Shown: in pieces, positions 43,601 to 54,517 of the stretch | How the letters are laid out: each line of letters opens with the position of its first letter | How positions within the stretch are numbered: the first letter of the stretch is position 1 | From: Metarhizium brunneum | Taxonomy: Eukaryota; Ascomycota; Sordariomycetes; Hypocreales; Clavicipitaceae | Assembly: GCF_013426205.1 (NCBI RefSeq) | Contig: NC_089422.1 | Span: 2,666,001-2,730,000, forward strand | Length of the DNA: 64,000 nucleotides | Direction of reading: 5' to 3' | Made by a program: the position numbers and the translations under genes | The notes under the pieces: generated by a model | The model's input: only the letters and a program-made list of their open reading frames with translations | The model's database searches: none | What the model was told of the DNA's origin: nothing

Positions 43601-46010
43601 TGCCGGGGACTTGGACAATTCTTGTCCGCAGGATAGGGCAGTCCCCTTGAGCAGCATCAAAGGCCGTGATGAGTTTGGTAGCCGTCTCCGCATCCTCAAG
43701 TTCAACGACGCGCTGGGCAATGTAAGCCTCTTTCACCTTGGCCGACAGGGCCATAAGGGCCTCCTGTAAGGGTGTACAGGGATACACGTCGTCAATGGCA
43801 TCTGCTTCAATGTTGCACAACGCAGCTGTTTCCTGCCGGACCGAGCCAACAGCCCAATCCTTGTTAAGGAGCGAGAAAGGAGCTATCTTGTCGGCGTTTG
43901 AGTCAGAGAGGGAGATGTCTGTTGCTCTGGATGACATGGTTTCAAGGGTCGGGTTCATAAAGATGTCCGCCACCGTGAGGGACAGTCCGTTCTCTCTTGC
44001 TGCGGCCACAAGGCGCATCGCACGGAGAGAGTCTCCCCCCACGCCAAAGAAATTGCTGCCTCTGTTTGCTTTAACGTCGGAGCCAAGGACCTTCTTCCAT
44101 GCGTCTGCCAGCTTCTTCTCCGTCTCCGTCTGAGGCTCTTGTTCAACCTGAGCCGTGCCGTTCTGGGCTCCGGAAAACTTCTCCCGTGGAATGGACGCCG
44201 CGATGGCTCGTAATTTCTTCCTATCCGTCTTCCCAGACACCAGTGTCGGCATTGATTGCAGAGTGAAGAATGCTGTAGGCACCATGTATCTCGGCACCTT
44301 TGCGCCCATGTCCTTGTCTACAGTAGATAGGGCAGCAGTCAATTGTTCTGACGGCTCAACCAGGGGAAACTCATCCGCCGTCTCGTTCGAACCGGATGAA
44401 GGCTCTGCAATAAAGGCAACCAGCGTCGGCGCCCCGCTGTTCTCGGGCTTGATGACTTCGGCTGCAATCTTGATGCCTCTCGGTAAGCAACTCTGAAGGT
44501 GGTGCTCGACCTCTGTCAACTCGACTCGCTGACCCCTGATTTTGACTTGTTGATCTTTGCGTCCGACAAACTCTATCGAGCCCAGATTGTTTGATTCATA
44601 TCGTACAAGATCGCCTGTTTTGTATAGTCGACCCTTGCGGCCGCCGTGGTCTCCGTGCCCGGCGGTCAACCATGCTGGGTTCTCGATGAAAACTTCTGCC
44701 GTCTTGTCCGGCTCCCCAAGGTATCCGATGCCTACGACAGGGCCCTCTATAAGAAGCTCCCCGACCTCCCCAACGCCCATCAGGATGTTGTGGTCTTCGG
44801 GGTCAGTGATCCAGGTTGTACCGCCAACCCCCTTGCCTATGCCTCTTGATATCGCCAAGGTGTTGTTGATGGTACAGCCAACAGTGCACTCTGACGGTCC
44901 ATAGGCAATGACCAAGCTGGTGTCCTGGCTCCATGCGGCGGCATCACTTGATGAAACAGCTTCGCCGCCAAGGCCTAAAACATCCAGGGAAGGAATAATG
45001 TCGGCGTCCAAGACTCGGGCCACCGACGGGGTCATATGGACCATGTTTGCTTTGCTTTTACGGATAGCGCCGCTGAGATCGTTCATCCGGTCGGCTTCCG
45101 AGGGCACACACACTGTCCCGCCGTGGGCAAGAGTGCAAAGCATGCAATCGATGCTTACGTCGAATGCGTAGGAGGGGAAGTCAAAGACTCTCGAATGCGA
45201 CTTGTACCCCACGGCTTCTGCCCGCGGCAAGGCGCCGCTCGTGTAGTTCTCGTGCGATATCACCACGCCCTTTGGTTTGCCTGTGCTCCCCGAAGTGAAG
45301 ATTATGTACATGGGAGAGGAAGAAGGAACCAGCGGTAGTGATTCTTCCGGCTGTGAGGAAATCTGGTCGAAATAGTCGCGAGAGACTGACATGACTTGCC
45401 CGTTTCGGGATATCTTTACTCCAAGCTCTCGCTGAGCTGCCGAGGTGACGATGATTTCAGCTTCTGTCTGGTCCACAATCGTCCGGAGTCTGGCTTCGGG
45501 TTGACTTGGATCAGTCAATGAGAATGTGGCACCGGCTTTCATGACTCCCAGGAGGGACACGACTGCCCAGATGGACTTTTCGAAGCATAGTGGTATTCTG
45601 GTTCCAACGGAGACCCCCCGGCGCCTCAGTTGCTGGGCTAGCTGTGTTGATAGCGCATCAATCTCCTGGTATGTAAGAGTCCCGTCCCATGATGCAACGG
45701 CTACAGCGTGAGGCTGTCGTTGTGAGACTTCCCGAATGATGTCATGCATGCATCTTTGTATCAGGGGAGGAAGCTCCCTATTCCAATTCCATATTTGATC
45801 CAAGTCTCGATCACCCAGTCCCTTTTTTTCGTCGCTTACAGGTTCGGGCTTGTCGGGAGCGTTTATATCGGGATTTGCGGCGGCATGTTGCGGTGCTGCA
45901 AGCGGAGCTATTCCCGTACTGGCATCACCGGCGATACCCTTTTTTCGTTGTTTCCGACGCTTCGAGAAAGCCGAAAGGCTTGACAAGGCGTCTAATATAA
46001 AGGACTTCAT
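40608..46010 (-). CDS. sidD: Siderophore nonribosomal peptide synthetase, SidD/NPS6 type (A-T-C-dA-T-C)
   Basis: A single exon of 1800 residues. The first ATG in frame is 46010 (MKSFILDALSS); the frame upstream has only GTG. Domains: adenylation about 80-605 (YIIFTSGSTGKPKG at 235-248, YGPSECT, YKTGDLVRY), carrier with GGDS Ser661, condensation about 740-1150 with HHALYDG at 862-868. Next comes a relic of an adenylation domain about 1185-1260 (GGIGEVIVSTS; NFYKTGKLAKY), a second carrier with GGDS Ser1313, and a terminal condensation about 1390-1795 where the motif reads SHAQYDE. This A-T-C-dA-T-C order is that of SidD/NPS6 synthetases, which join and cyclise three N5-anhydromevalonyl-N5-hydroxyornithine units into fusarinine C in the cytosol. 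The divergent neighbour SidI and then SidF supply that substrate. At 1800 residues it is shorter than Aspergillus SidD (about 2080 from memory) because the second A domain is eroded. Confidence 0.9.
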   Translation of the reverse strand: MKSFILDALSSLSAFSKRRKQRKKGIAGDASTGIAPLAAPQHAAANPDINAPDKPEPVSDEKKGLGDRDLDQIWNWNRELPPLIQRCMHDIIREVSQRQPHAVAVASWDGTLTYQEIDALSTQLAQQLRRRGVSVGTRIPLCFEKSIWAVVSLLGVMKAGATFSLTDPSQPEARLRTIVDQTEAEIIVTSAAQRELGVKISRNGQVMSVSRDYFDQISSQPEESLPLVPSSSPMYIIFTSGSTGKPKGVVISHENYTSGALPRAEAVGYKSHSRVFDFPSYAFDVSIDCMLCTLAHGGTVCVPSEADRMNDLSGAIRKSKANMVHMTPSVARVLDADIIPSLDVLGLGGEAVSSSDAAAWSQDTSLVIAYGPSECTVGCTINNTLAISRGIGKGVGGTTWITDPEDHNILMGVGEVGELLIEGPVVGIGYLGEPDKTAEVFIENPAWLTAGHGDHGGRKGRLYKTGDLVRYESNNLGSIEFVGRKDQQVKIRGQRVELTEVEHHLQSCLPRGIKIAAEVIKPENSGAPTLVAFIAEPSSGSNETADEFPLVEPSEQLTAALSTVDKDMGAKVPRYMVPTAFFTLQSMPTLVSGKTDRKKLRAIAASIPREKFSGAQNGTAQVEQEPQTETEKKLADAWKKVLGSDVKANRGSNFFGVGGDSLRAMRLVAAARENGLSLTVADIFMNPTLETMSSRATDISLSDSNADKIAPFSLLNKDWAVGSVRQETAALCNIEADAIDDVYPCTPLQEALMALSAKVKEAYIAQRVVELEDAETATKLITAFDAAQGDCPILRTRIVQVPGRGLVQVVVKGKLSYFSGTDLDEYLVSDRDEEMDLGQPLVRYAVINDGKTGKTSFVLTMHHALYDGWCMPLIVDRVNKAYMGQTVERPAEFRHFIKYLCGTNKKDSEQYWRQQLQGANGLQFPSHPYTGYQAKADSLLEEYVSLGRLPASNATVATVIRAAWAFVASRYINSEDVVFGETLTGRNAAIVGAEEIEGPMITTVPVRVQVDREMPIVEYLQTIQEQTIEQIPHEHFGLQHIRRLSPDALEACELKTGLVLHPSTANDAAAGADLPADRLVPAGDSEAAQEALKFNTYSLMLVCSIDPDGFLVMASFDSKTIDSGTMQRALRQFKKVAQLLCQGTSGRVGDLEYLTPDDVDILKTMVASNTQDAQLHQYSGVQGAFIVESQDVNKLLPVGGIGEVIVSTSTVLELPSIPSPSWLREVSDSAPITAANFYKTGKLAKYTAGGLLQFIESSPNQNVNGTRAQAPVKRVSATSRRQRKLRSLWSRVLNIDEDDISLNDNFFLLGGDSIAAMKLVSEARAEGVKLTVVQMFQKRTLYDMASVMEEVAVDTSASEDVAAAFSLLGDANASEFVETVVRPRLENKASNVLNVVPTRPLQQIAVKGTTQLPRYSARYELMYFDDTIDKQQLRYACEELVSRNEILRTVFIEHNGKCYGAVLESLEAEFVVDGVGSSYSGSIEEYARNVCQSDVMSDMPLGSSFVKWFLVEFPNGKSCLVFRLSHAQYDEICLPILLRQLSALYENRPVQESVSFSSYVGHVLRRNIPESTQYWKDLLAGSAMSILKPDIPVQKSNHFAVQHTVDISSRPRDVTVATLPTAAWALCLSRRLSLRDVTFGEVVSGRNIDFPNADAVTGPCWQYVPVRVKFDPSWTVSDLLAYIQHQHVASSAHEGMGLSEIRDQCTDWPDATPDWFDSVVHQDVAHVERLPFAKVSSRMETVYPHEEPLREWKIQAFIDGDSMILEIVTVDSWAEYAKELLMDLADVARFLIREPREKLF

Positions 46011-48361
46011 TATGGGAAAAGAGACTAGACACACAGAAACCCCGAGTTATTCCAGGGCTGAAGTAGAGCAGTCTCACAAGGCGCAGAGGTTCATACTCCA
46101 AAACGGGAACGCTCAACTGGGCTCTTCAAAAGTACGTCAAGAGCTCTTTTTTAGCTATGTATTATGAACCTCTGGCTCAGCACTGCGGACCCATATACTT
46201 GGACCTCGTGGAACACATGATTCCTTCCGTCTCTGAGCCTGCCCGCCTGCCCAATGCAGCAACCATTCACGGTACTCAGCTGGATTGCCATTAGTATCTT
46301 CCACAACCAGGATAGGATCCACCAGCGAGCGGGAAACGCGTTGAAAGGCGTCCATTGGCATACATACATGTTGTTTCTCGTGAGTTTCCTGGTCTGAGGG
46401 GCGCACTGCGAACAGGGGTCGGTCCATGGTGGTGGAAGTGACTTGAGAGTACATGAGCGAGACATGTCCATGACTCGGTGTTTAGGAACCCATTGGATCG
46501 CAGAACCCTTTCCCTTTTGGTCCGTGCCGTGAAGCGGAGTACAGTACTCCGTAGTCGAGATGGTGTTCGCTTGGCAGAGACGGTGACGGGCATTTTGGAG
46601 TGGAGATGGGAGAATTTCGAGATCAGACAGCCAGCGCTCCCCCACGAGAAGGCGATGAATAACAGGCCATGCGACGGAGGGCGTAGGACGTCAGGTTAGC
46701 ACATGTGTATGTACACAAGATTAGGTTGCGGCAGGTTGATGCGATGAAACGTGGGCTACAGCTGATATTCTGATGGGCAGCCGAGACACAAACAATCTGC
46801 AAACATTTCCTTGCTGTCGGTGACTATGTCCGACAGTGTGATGGCCGAACTCCATTCCTGGTGGAGATGAAGCTAAAAAAACTTTTGTTGAGCCATTCGC
46901 ATTCTGTCTTGGGATTTGATGTGTGCCCGAATTTCTCGCCGTGAGCTGCTGCTGCTGCCAAGACGGGGCGGGCAGATTGATAAGACGAGTTGGCTGAAGC
47001 GGCTGAGGACCAGGAACTTGGAAGTCTGCTTGCGGAGCCTGACCCTGGCCACACACACGCCCATGTGGCTTTTTTTTTTCTTCTCTCTTTTTCTTCTTTC
47101 GTGACTGGGCCGGCGGACTTGGAAGAAGACTTGGCACGATGAATCCCAAGTCTGCAGCGCTAGTCTCTGAAGCGGACATCTGGACCGGAGGGGCAGATCG
47201 CGTAAAGGCGGCACTGGCGGACGGCACAGGGATTCAATGTCATTCCACGCCCTGTTTTTGCAACGTCAGCGCAAGAGAAACAATTGGAAACAATTGCCGC
47301 ATACATACATACAATCCAGCCCCTTCACTTATAATAGTAGCTGTCAATTGCGATTGATACGGGAGTAATAGCACTTGAAGTACTCCGTAAATTATATTAA
47401 TGAGAGATTTCCCCCTTTGATTGCCTGTAGCCCCCCTTGTGAGGTCACGCGTGGCTAAACTTTCAGAGCTGAGAGGATATTGTATTGTGTTGACCAGACT
47501 CGATTGACTGACTGGTCAAGTCGGGGAATTTGCTTACCCAAGCTTTGGTGTTGGTGGGCCCGACCTGCGTGTGGTGGGCCTTGCTGGACAGGGCCGCGGA
47601 CCAGGGTTGGAAACGCCGCGGTTTAGTCTTTAATCCTCACAGCAACCCCCGACATGTTTTTTTGCTTCCTTCTTGTCTTGTTCCTTGGATCCAAAGCAGG
47701 GTCTACCTTGCCGCCATCATACAACAGCCGCGGCCAGGGCGGAGAGTCCACAAGCTGATCCTGACGGCGCAGAGCCCAGACACGCCCCCCCTGCCTCGCG
47801 CCTTCCCTGAGAGTCTAGAGCGCGCCATCTAATCTGATGATCAGATAAGATGGATTCCTGGCTGACTCTGCGATCCACATCGGCAACCCTCGGAATCTGC
47901 CTGCGAGCAAGGGGGACACATTTTCAACCACACGTACTAATCATCGAGTCCGGCTCAACCTTCCTAATTTCAAACGCTTTGCGTGAATGGAGCCGTGGCC
48001 CATTTGCCCTCAGGGCTAGGGATGCGACCTGTGGTTTGGCGATGCGGCGAGCCGTCTGAACACTGGGATGCTGGGCCATGTACGATTTTATGACGATGCA
48101 CAATGAGCCATCCAACCACGGCAGCTCGACAGATGTCGTCAGTCGTTTTTGTGACTTTGGGTGTGGGCCCCCCTTGAACACCATTATGCCTAATATACTG
48201 GTTTACCGCTTGTAGCGTCGCATATCCATTGCATCGCGTTGGCCGTGGTAGACCAAGCTCGGTTGCCAAGTATCATTGTAAAGGACCAAAACACACATAT
48301 ACGTACGCAGAAGAAGAAAAAGGAAAAGAAAGAAAAAAGACCACAGCATCGTCACATCAAA
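46011..48361. other. Divergent sidD-sidI promoter region
   Basis: These 2.35 kb lie between two divergent siderophore genes. They contain one perfect SreA-type site (47840-47848), two TACTCCGTA words (46545, 47381) and TGACCAGACT (47491-47500). A polypyrimidine run is at about 47071-47100. Short frames on both strands are unsupported. No gene is called; it reads as a shared regulatory region. Confidence 0.65.
47840..47848 (+). promoter_or_regulatory. SreA/Urbs1-type iron-repressor site ATCAGATAA
   Basis: A perfect match to the consensus ATCWGATAA bound by fungal iron-sensing GATA repressors (SreA, Urbs1). It lies about 515 bp upstream of sidI and 1.8 kb upstream of sidD. In iron-replete cells such sites mediate repression. 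Binding itself is inferred. Confidence 0.65.
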
Positions 48362-50237
48362 ATGTCCACACAGCCAGCTGTGGCGGAGCCGCAACCGCAG
48401 ACTCGGCCTGCTACTCAAAAGCTTTCGGTCCTGCATGGTCCCCTCGAGCCTCCCCTCGTCGACTTGACCCTCGGGGAGCTTCTCCAGCTTCAGACGTACC
48501 AGCATGGAACTCAAGAGTGCATCGTCATTCCCTGGACCGGAGCACGATGGACGTACAACGAGTTGAACCAACAGAGTTCCTCCCTCGCACAGGCCCTCTT
48601 GGATATGGGAATCGGGGTTGGAGACCGCGTGGGCATCATGGCCGGGAACTGCGAGCAGTACGCCGCCGTCTTCTTCGCCGTGGCCAAAATCGGCGCCATC
48701 CTCGTCATCCTGAACAACACGTACACGCCCACCGAGGCCATGTACGGCCTGAAGTTTTCCGACTGCAAGGTATTCTTCACCACCCAGACCATCGGCCGGT
48801 TGGACAACCGGAAGCTTCTGGCTGCGCTGGACAACAAAACCGACGCGCCCAAGGTCTTCATCCTGCGAGGCGAAGCAGGAAAATACACCACCTATGACTC
48901 CCTCATCAAATCGACCAGTCGCAAGAGTTACGACACGCTGTACCGGGCTATGCAGCGAGTGCTGCCACATCAGGTCGTCAACTTGCAGTTTACAAGTGGC
49001 ACCACAGGTCTCCCAAAGGCCGCCATGCTCACTCACCAGTAAGTCTTGCAGATTTGTAAAACCACTGAAGGAGAAGCTGATGGTGGCCGGGGGTAGCAAT
49101 CTGGTCAACAACTCCCGCTTCATTGGCGACAGGATGAGGATAACGGCCGAGGACATCCTATGCTGTCCTCCTCCCATGTTCCACTGCTTTGGCCTTGTCC
49201 TGGGCCTTTTGGCCATCGTCACCCACGGCGGCAAGATTGTGTATCCGGCCGAAGTCTTTGACATCCCCTCCACTCTTCAGGCCATCTCTGACGAGGGCTG
49301 CACGGCTGTCCACGGCGTGCCGGCCATGTTCGACTCTCTCTTCCAGGCCGAGTTCCCGCCCGGGTTCAACTGCGACAAGCTACGGACCGGAATCATTGCG
49401 GGCGCGCCCGTCCCGAAATACCTGATGGAGCTCCTGGTCAACAAGTTTGGCATGACCGAGTTCACCAGCAGCTACGGCCTGACGGAGGCCTCGCCGACCT
49501 GCTTCAACGCCTTCACCGACGACGCCCTGAGCACGAGGCTGACCACGGTCGGCACCCTGATGCCGCACGCCCAGGCAAAGATTGTCGACCGCGACGGCAA
49601 CACCGTGCCCGTGGGCTCACGGGGCGAGCTCTGCATGGCGGGATACCAGCTCCAGGCCGGCTACTGGAATAACTCGGAAAAGACCAGCGAAGCCATGGTC
49701 CGGGACGCGGCAGGGCTTCTGTGGCTGCACACGGGCGACGAGGCCGTCTTTGACGAGAATGGATACTGCACGATTACGGGACGGTTCAAGGATATCATCA
49801 TTCGAGGTGAGCGCCGGAAGAATGCCGACGTTTTGCTTCCCTTCTTTCCTTCTTTTGAACACTGCCACTAACACGGCCGCGGCGCGAACCCAGGCGGAGA
49901 GAACATCTACCCTCTTGAAATCGAGGAGCGGCTCATGGCACACCCGTCAGTCTCCCGGGCCATTGTGGTCGGACTCAGGGACAAGCACTATGGCGAAGTT
50001 GTCGGCGCCTTTGTCGAGAGGCTCGAAGGCAGCCCCCAGCCGACGGACGCGGAATTGCGCGACTGGGTCCGCAGCACGCTGGGCAAGCACAAGTCCCCGG
50101 CGCATGTTTTATGGCTGGGCCAAGATGGGGTTCCTTGCGACGTGCCGCTGACTGGAAGCGGCAAAGTGAGAAAGTTTGAGATGGCGGCGTTGGGGAATGA
50201 GATTTTGGCCAAGAGAGGGCAGACGTCAAAGTTGTAG
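48362..50237 (+). CDS. sidI: Acyl-CoA ligase of siderophore synthesis, SidI type (mevalonyl-CoA ligase)
   Basis: Three exons: 48362-49038, 49097-49806, 49894-50237; total 1731 nt, 576 residues. Introns: GTAAGT...GGTAG (58 bp) and GTGAGC...CCCAG (87 bp). Joining exons 1 and 2 restores the AMP-binding stretch LQFTSGTTGLPKAAMLTHHN. Other ANL-superfamily signs are YGLTEASP, LHTGDEAVFDENGYCTITGR, FKDIIIRGGENIYPLEIEE and the catalytic Lys in GSGKVRKFEM near the end. The C-terminus is SKL, a canonical PTS1 peroxisomal signal. SidI activates mevalonate to mevalonyl-CoA, the acyl donor precursor for fusarinine-type siderophores. The divergent synthetase and convergent SidF fix this role rather than a general fatty-acyl or 4-coumarate-type ligase. 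From memory the Aspergillus SidI uses an N-terminal PTS2 instead; no clear PTS2 nonapeptide is visible here. Confidence 0.88.
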
Positions 50238-50513
50238 CAAGTCTGGTAGAATAGAGAACAATGTAGAACGATGTTTGTTCATTTAGTTGCTTGGTTTAGA
50301 GTAAAACATGGTTCAAGAGACAAAGGGTGTTTTCAGAACAGGACTGCAGAGGGCTGGATGTATTCAGACGTCAAGACAATATACACACACACACATATAT
50401 TTGCATCACGTTCAGCCCACGTTGCCTCCACTACTGCAAAAAATCAAACCAAAACATATATATATATATGTATAAACACTAGCCAGGTCACAGTCTTGTC
50501 TAAACGTCTAGTC
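50238..50513. repeat. Convergent gap with CA and TA microsatellites
   Basis: These 276 bases lie between the sidI and sidF stops. They contain a (CA) then (TA) run at about 50381-50400 and a (TA) run at about 50455-50472. No coding signal is present. Confidence 0.75.
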
Positions 50514-51988
50514 CTACAACTTGGGAACCAGTCCGATCCTCATACCACCAACAACCTTGTCATTCTCCCCCAGCGGACACAACTGGAAGAACCGAGTGCG
50601 TGGACACCGCACGAAAGCGCTCCGCTTGTGCGGCAAATCGACAAAGTGCTCGATGCCAAAGCCGTGGATGAGGTCGTACATGACGACAGTCGCGTTGGTG
50701 TTCTTGGGCTCGCCCACGACATGCATGGTGCGAGGGTCATCGAGGAAGAGGTAATGCATCAGGCTGCTCCACCAGGCAGTCACACGATGAGGGCCGCGGA
50801 ATCGAACATCGCCCACGAGGGAGTGGCGGCCGCGGTCAAAGTCGCCGGCATCGTAGTAGCCGCCGAGACGGTCCTCCTGTAGAGCATCATCCATGGTGTT
50901 AGCGACGCTCACTCATCCACGGCTCTTTTGTATAGGAAGGACAAGAAAGAAACACTCACCTTGGCCCAGTACACTTCGAAATAGGCAAAGTAGGCATCAT
51001 CCCACTTGGCCAGGACCGCGACCTGATGGGGATCCTCATGGATGTTGCGCAGGTACTCCCTGTGCTGGTCCAAAGTGCCCGTTTCGTTCCAGCCCTGCGA
51101 GACACGAGGGTCGTTCTGCCACTCGTGGAACAGTCTCAGGTGTTCCTCGTCTTGGTAGTCCAGCGACACCATGGAGAAGGTCTCCCCGAGGTGCGGAATC
51201 CATCGGCTGTACACGACGGCGCCGGGGGCAGGCTTCGCGGGGCGAATGGGATGCCACGACTGCTGGCACCGGTCGGCATCTTGGGGATCGCCGGCGGATG
51301 TAATGGTGACGGTGTGCTGGAGAGGAGTAAGGGGATACGATGCCAGCGAGCCGGCTCCGTGGAGAGACGGGGGCGACTCGGCGGGCAGCCACACGGGCCG
51401 AGGACCAAAGGGCGAGCCGGCGCCTTGCCAGAAGGTGCTTCGCAGAGCCAGGACAAGGTATTCGTCTGCGTTGGAAGAAGCCGAGGCGCGCTTCTCCCTG
51501 GCCGGCGGCGGGTGGTCAACGGCCAGCAGAACGTCGCGCAACTGGGCGCCCAGAGTCGCGGCGTTGGCGCCAACAAGCTCCAGTCGCACCGACTCCATGC
51601 CCGGCCGGGCCGTGAACAGGACGTATAGGAGAAGCCATGCCTGCGCGAGGGAGGGCGTCTCGGCGCCGTCCCAGACGACCACGGAGAACGGCGAGCGTCT
51701 CGCTCTGGCCCAGGCGCCGTTGTTGGAATCCGCTGGTAGCTCACTGGACTTTAGGTCCGCGGGCTCGGAGAAGTAGAGCTTTGTGTTGTGCAACGGGGCT
51801 GGGAGTTTCTGCGTCGACGAGCCGGGACGCTCGCAGAGTTGGTAAAAGGGCACATCTCCGGCTGTTTTGTTTGGCGGCGCGGTTGTCTTCTGGACAGTGT
51901 ACTCGGTCAAGTACGGGTGAGGGAGCTTGATGAAGGTCTCGTTTGGAGACAGAGCCGAGAGCTGAACTACTGAATTCGCGGCTGCCAT
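50514..51988 (-). CDS. sidF: N5-hydroxyornithine acyltransferase, SidF type
   Basis: Two exons, 51988-50960 and 50876-50514, intron GTGAGT...CTACAG (83 bp). Total 1392 nt, 463 residues. The N-terminal half is variable; the C-terminal half (about 245-455) is the GNAT-fold siderophore acyltransferase domain shared with bacterial IucB/AlcB. Visible blocks: [68 protein letters not shown] and [13 protein letters not shown]. SidF transfers the anhydromevalonyl group from its CoA ester to N5-hydroxyornithine. The protein ends VPKL; PKL is a plausible weak PTS1, consistent with the peroxisomal location of this step. It is convergent with sidI, 276 bp apart, and its 2.5-kb upstream region carries an iron-repressor site. 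Assignment as SidF rather than the acetyl-transferring SidL rests on cluster context and on the PTS1-like end. Confidence 0.87.
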
Positions 51989-54517
51989 TGTGGAGGGAAC
52001 GCCGGTGATGAAAGGGACTGTCTATACAGATGAATATCTCACGTTCAGCGCCGCGTGCCTACTTGACAACGGACATATAGCAGCTGGGCAGTTTGAAAAT
52101 ACGACAGGAGAGGTCTGGCCCGAGGAGAGGGTGGCAAGCTTCGGTAAAAAAAAACAGCACCAGTCGCATTTTGTCCATTGTCCCATCTGGCGTCGTGAAG
52201 AGATCGATCTCCTTCAGCGGCCAAGGCGCGAGGAAGGGTCCTAGACTCCTAGAGCTAACCAGACACTCTCGCGATGTGGGAGAAGCTGCTGAACCTTGTT
52301 AGACCCTTGCTGGACCCTGTTGGAGCCCACATTCAGCTCACGAAAGTGCGGGATACAAGACTGACACTTGTAGGTACATGCGAACCCGTTGACGCGTACT
52401 CGGAGCCACATATCACTCGCAATGCCGCTGTATCCGTGAGCTAGAACGTTTAGTGACAGACGGACCGTCTTGCTTCTTCACTCAGAAGCTAGTCCCTGCA
52501 CAGCGTCGAGGTTGTCGAGCAGATGATGAATAATACGATAATGGGAGTGAAGTGACCACGCACTCCCCCCCGGTTCTGGAGCCTCCAAGACGACATCGAC
52601 CCCTGGTAACCTAGCAGCAGTGCCGGATAGCCAATAACTGCCTCCAACAGGGTGGGCGAGGGGGCTTAGATGTATGTATGTATGTGTCTAGTGCTTAATC
52701 TCGCCCCTGTAAATAGACTACAGACATACATAAGTAAGTAAGTAATGTTACAGAAGCGACGCCACCAACTTGTCACGATACCTCGCACCGAGGGGAACAA
52801 GGGACGAACATGGGAAGCTGTTCCCCGCCGCAAATCTTGATGGAGTTGACCCTGACTGGGGCCAGGGGTGCAACAAGGGAAGAAAAAATTTGTTGAAGCA
52901 GGTAGACCGACCCTTGGCTGGGGCTCGGCTGTCCTTGACAATCCTGGAATGGAGACAAGTCCAGCCGGCGCCCGGACCGCACGGCGAAACCCGGCCTGCA
53001 CTCGGGGCTCCACACTTTCTGATTGATGTATACTGATTGGTTCAATTGAAATGTGCGCGCCGCTTAAACACATAAGGGCTGCGCGGATCTGATAACGTTA
53101 TTGAAGCTGGGCGTCCGGTTTCTCCCCGCACAATCTGACAGATTTGTGCACCGCGCATGTAACGCACTTGCGTGCCCAAGTCGAGATGATGCGCTTTTTT
53201 TTTCCCCCTCGTGGCGTTTTGGTTTCCGATTACGACGAGCGCTCTGGGAGCTTGGCTGCACGCGCATCCAGAGAGCTTCTTCTCCCATCAAAACACGAGT
53301 ACGGGAATTGTCAATTTTCACCGTGGTAATATTAGCTTTGTGGACGGATGTGGCCTGCCTCTCCTCAATTACTCCAAGGCCAGCCCAGGACAGTAAATTC
53401 CTAGTGAGGCCTAGGGCAGGCGAGAAAAGTCGAAAGGCGGTAATAACACCCACATGTCACTCAGCGAATCCGATAGATATCAGAGACTACTGGGGGTCGA
53501 CAAAAGGCTAGATTCGGCGTCTAGGCGAGTTGGCCAAGTGTGATGTGGCGATGAAAACGGCTAAAGATACCACTCTTAGTGATATTTCAAGTCTCATGCT
53601 GATCCTTGGCTTGGCCTGGGTAACTAGACCAGAGCCTCCTCGGACATGGTTCCGAGATACCAAACTTGACTTAGACTACGGAGTATGATGAATGAGTACC
53701 GACGGCATCTTCATAGTCACGTTTGGCTTTGCAACGCCGAAAACCGACGGATGTGAGGCTGATATACAACTACCGTGCAGCCCATCTCATGCATGAATCA
53801 TGATGCCGTTTGAGCTTCCGATTCGTCCACCAAGTCGTCTGGGAATGAGCGGCATTATAATAACCGGTACTGGTCATACATGGAACCGCAAGAAGCCTAA
53901 TCACTCTGCGGTGGCGTTCTCGTAGGAAGACCCCTGCCATGATCCGGCTGTTTTCTATACTTGTCCCAGTTTCCAGCAGGATATGCCGCATTATGCGCCA
54001 AGCTCGGCAATAGTTGTACAAATAGTCGAGCCAATGTCCAGCCTCGGTAGAAGCGGCTTGGTGTACATGGCAGAATTCGTAGCATTTTGGCAGCTTGCGG
54101 GGGCGACTCGAGACGTAAAGACGCTGTCGAGTTTGATATGAGCGACCCGAGCGTATTCCAAACTAAAGGTCTTTTTGATGCTGTGAGGCACGATGATACT
54201 CTGGACAAGAGTGACAGAGGCACAAGTATCACAGTCCACAAGGCATGTTGTGATGGACCACGCCAAACTCACTGCATGGCAGGTTGAGTTGAAATAGGCT
54301 CCTTGCTTGGCTTGTTGCCATGAACTTTATCTGCTTCTGGACAGCACAGGCCAACGATGCATGTCATAAGTCCGTCTATTTTCGTATCATAGAGGAATCC
54401 TCCTGTGGATCCTAAACTACGCCGCGGGGATAAACACCCAACGCCTAATATCTAAATTTTTATAGACCATTTATGCCCTCTTGTTAAATTGCAAAATGCC
54501 ATCTCCGCTGCCATTTC
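51989..54517. other. Intergenic, sidF upstream region
   Basis: These 2.5 kb lie between the sidF start and the 3' end of the oxidoreductase gene. They contain a perfect SreA-type site (53087-53095) with an ATTGG (CCAAT box) 47 bp before it. Other items are (TGTA) repeats at 52671-52686, (TAAG) repeats at 52731-52745, TACGGAGTA (53677-53685) and CATGCATG (53788-53795). Short frames are unsupported. No gene is called. Confidence 0.6.
53087..53095 (+). promoter_or_regulatory. SreA/Urbs1-type iron-repressor site ATCTGATAA
   Basis: A perfect ATCWGATAA match about 1.1 kb upstream of sidF. An ATTGG at 53036-53040 could be a CCAAT-binding-complex site, which works with HapX in iron starvation. Both assignments are inferred from motif and context. 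Confidence 0.6.

Noticed and set aside
46011..46034. Eight extra N-terminal residues on the siderophore synthetase
   Set aside because: They would start at GTG; the first ATG in frame is at 46010.
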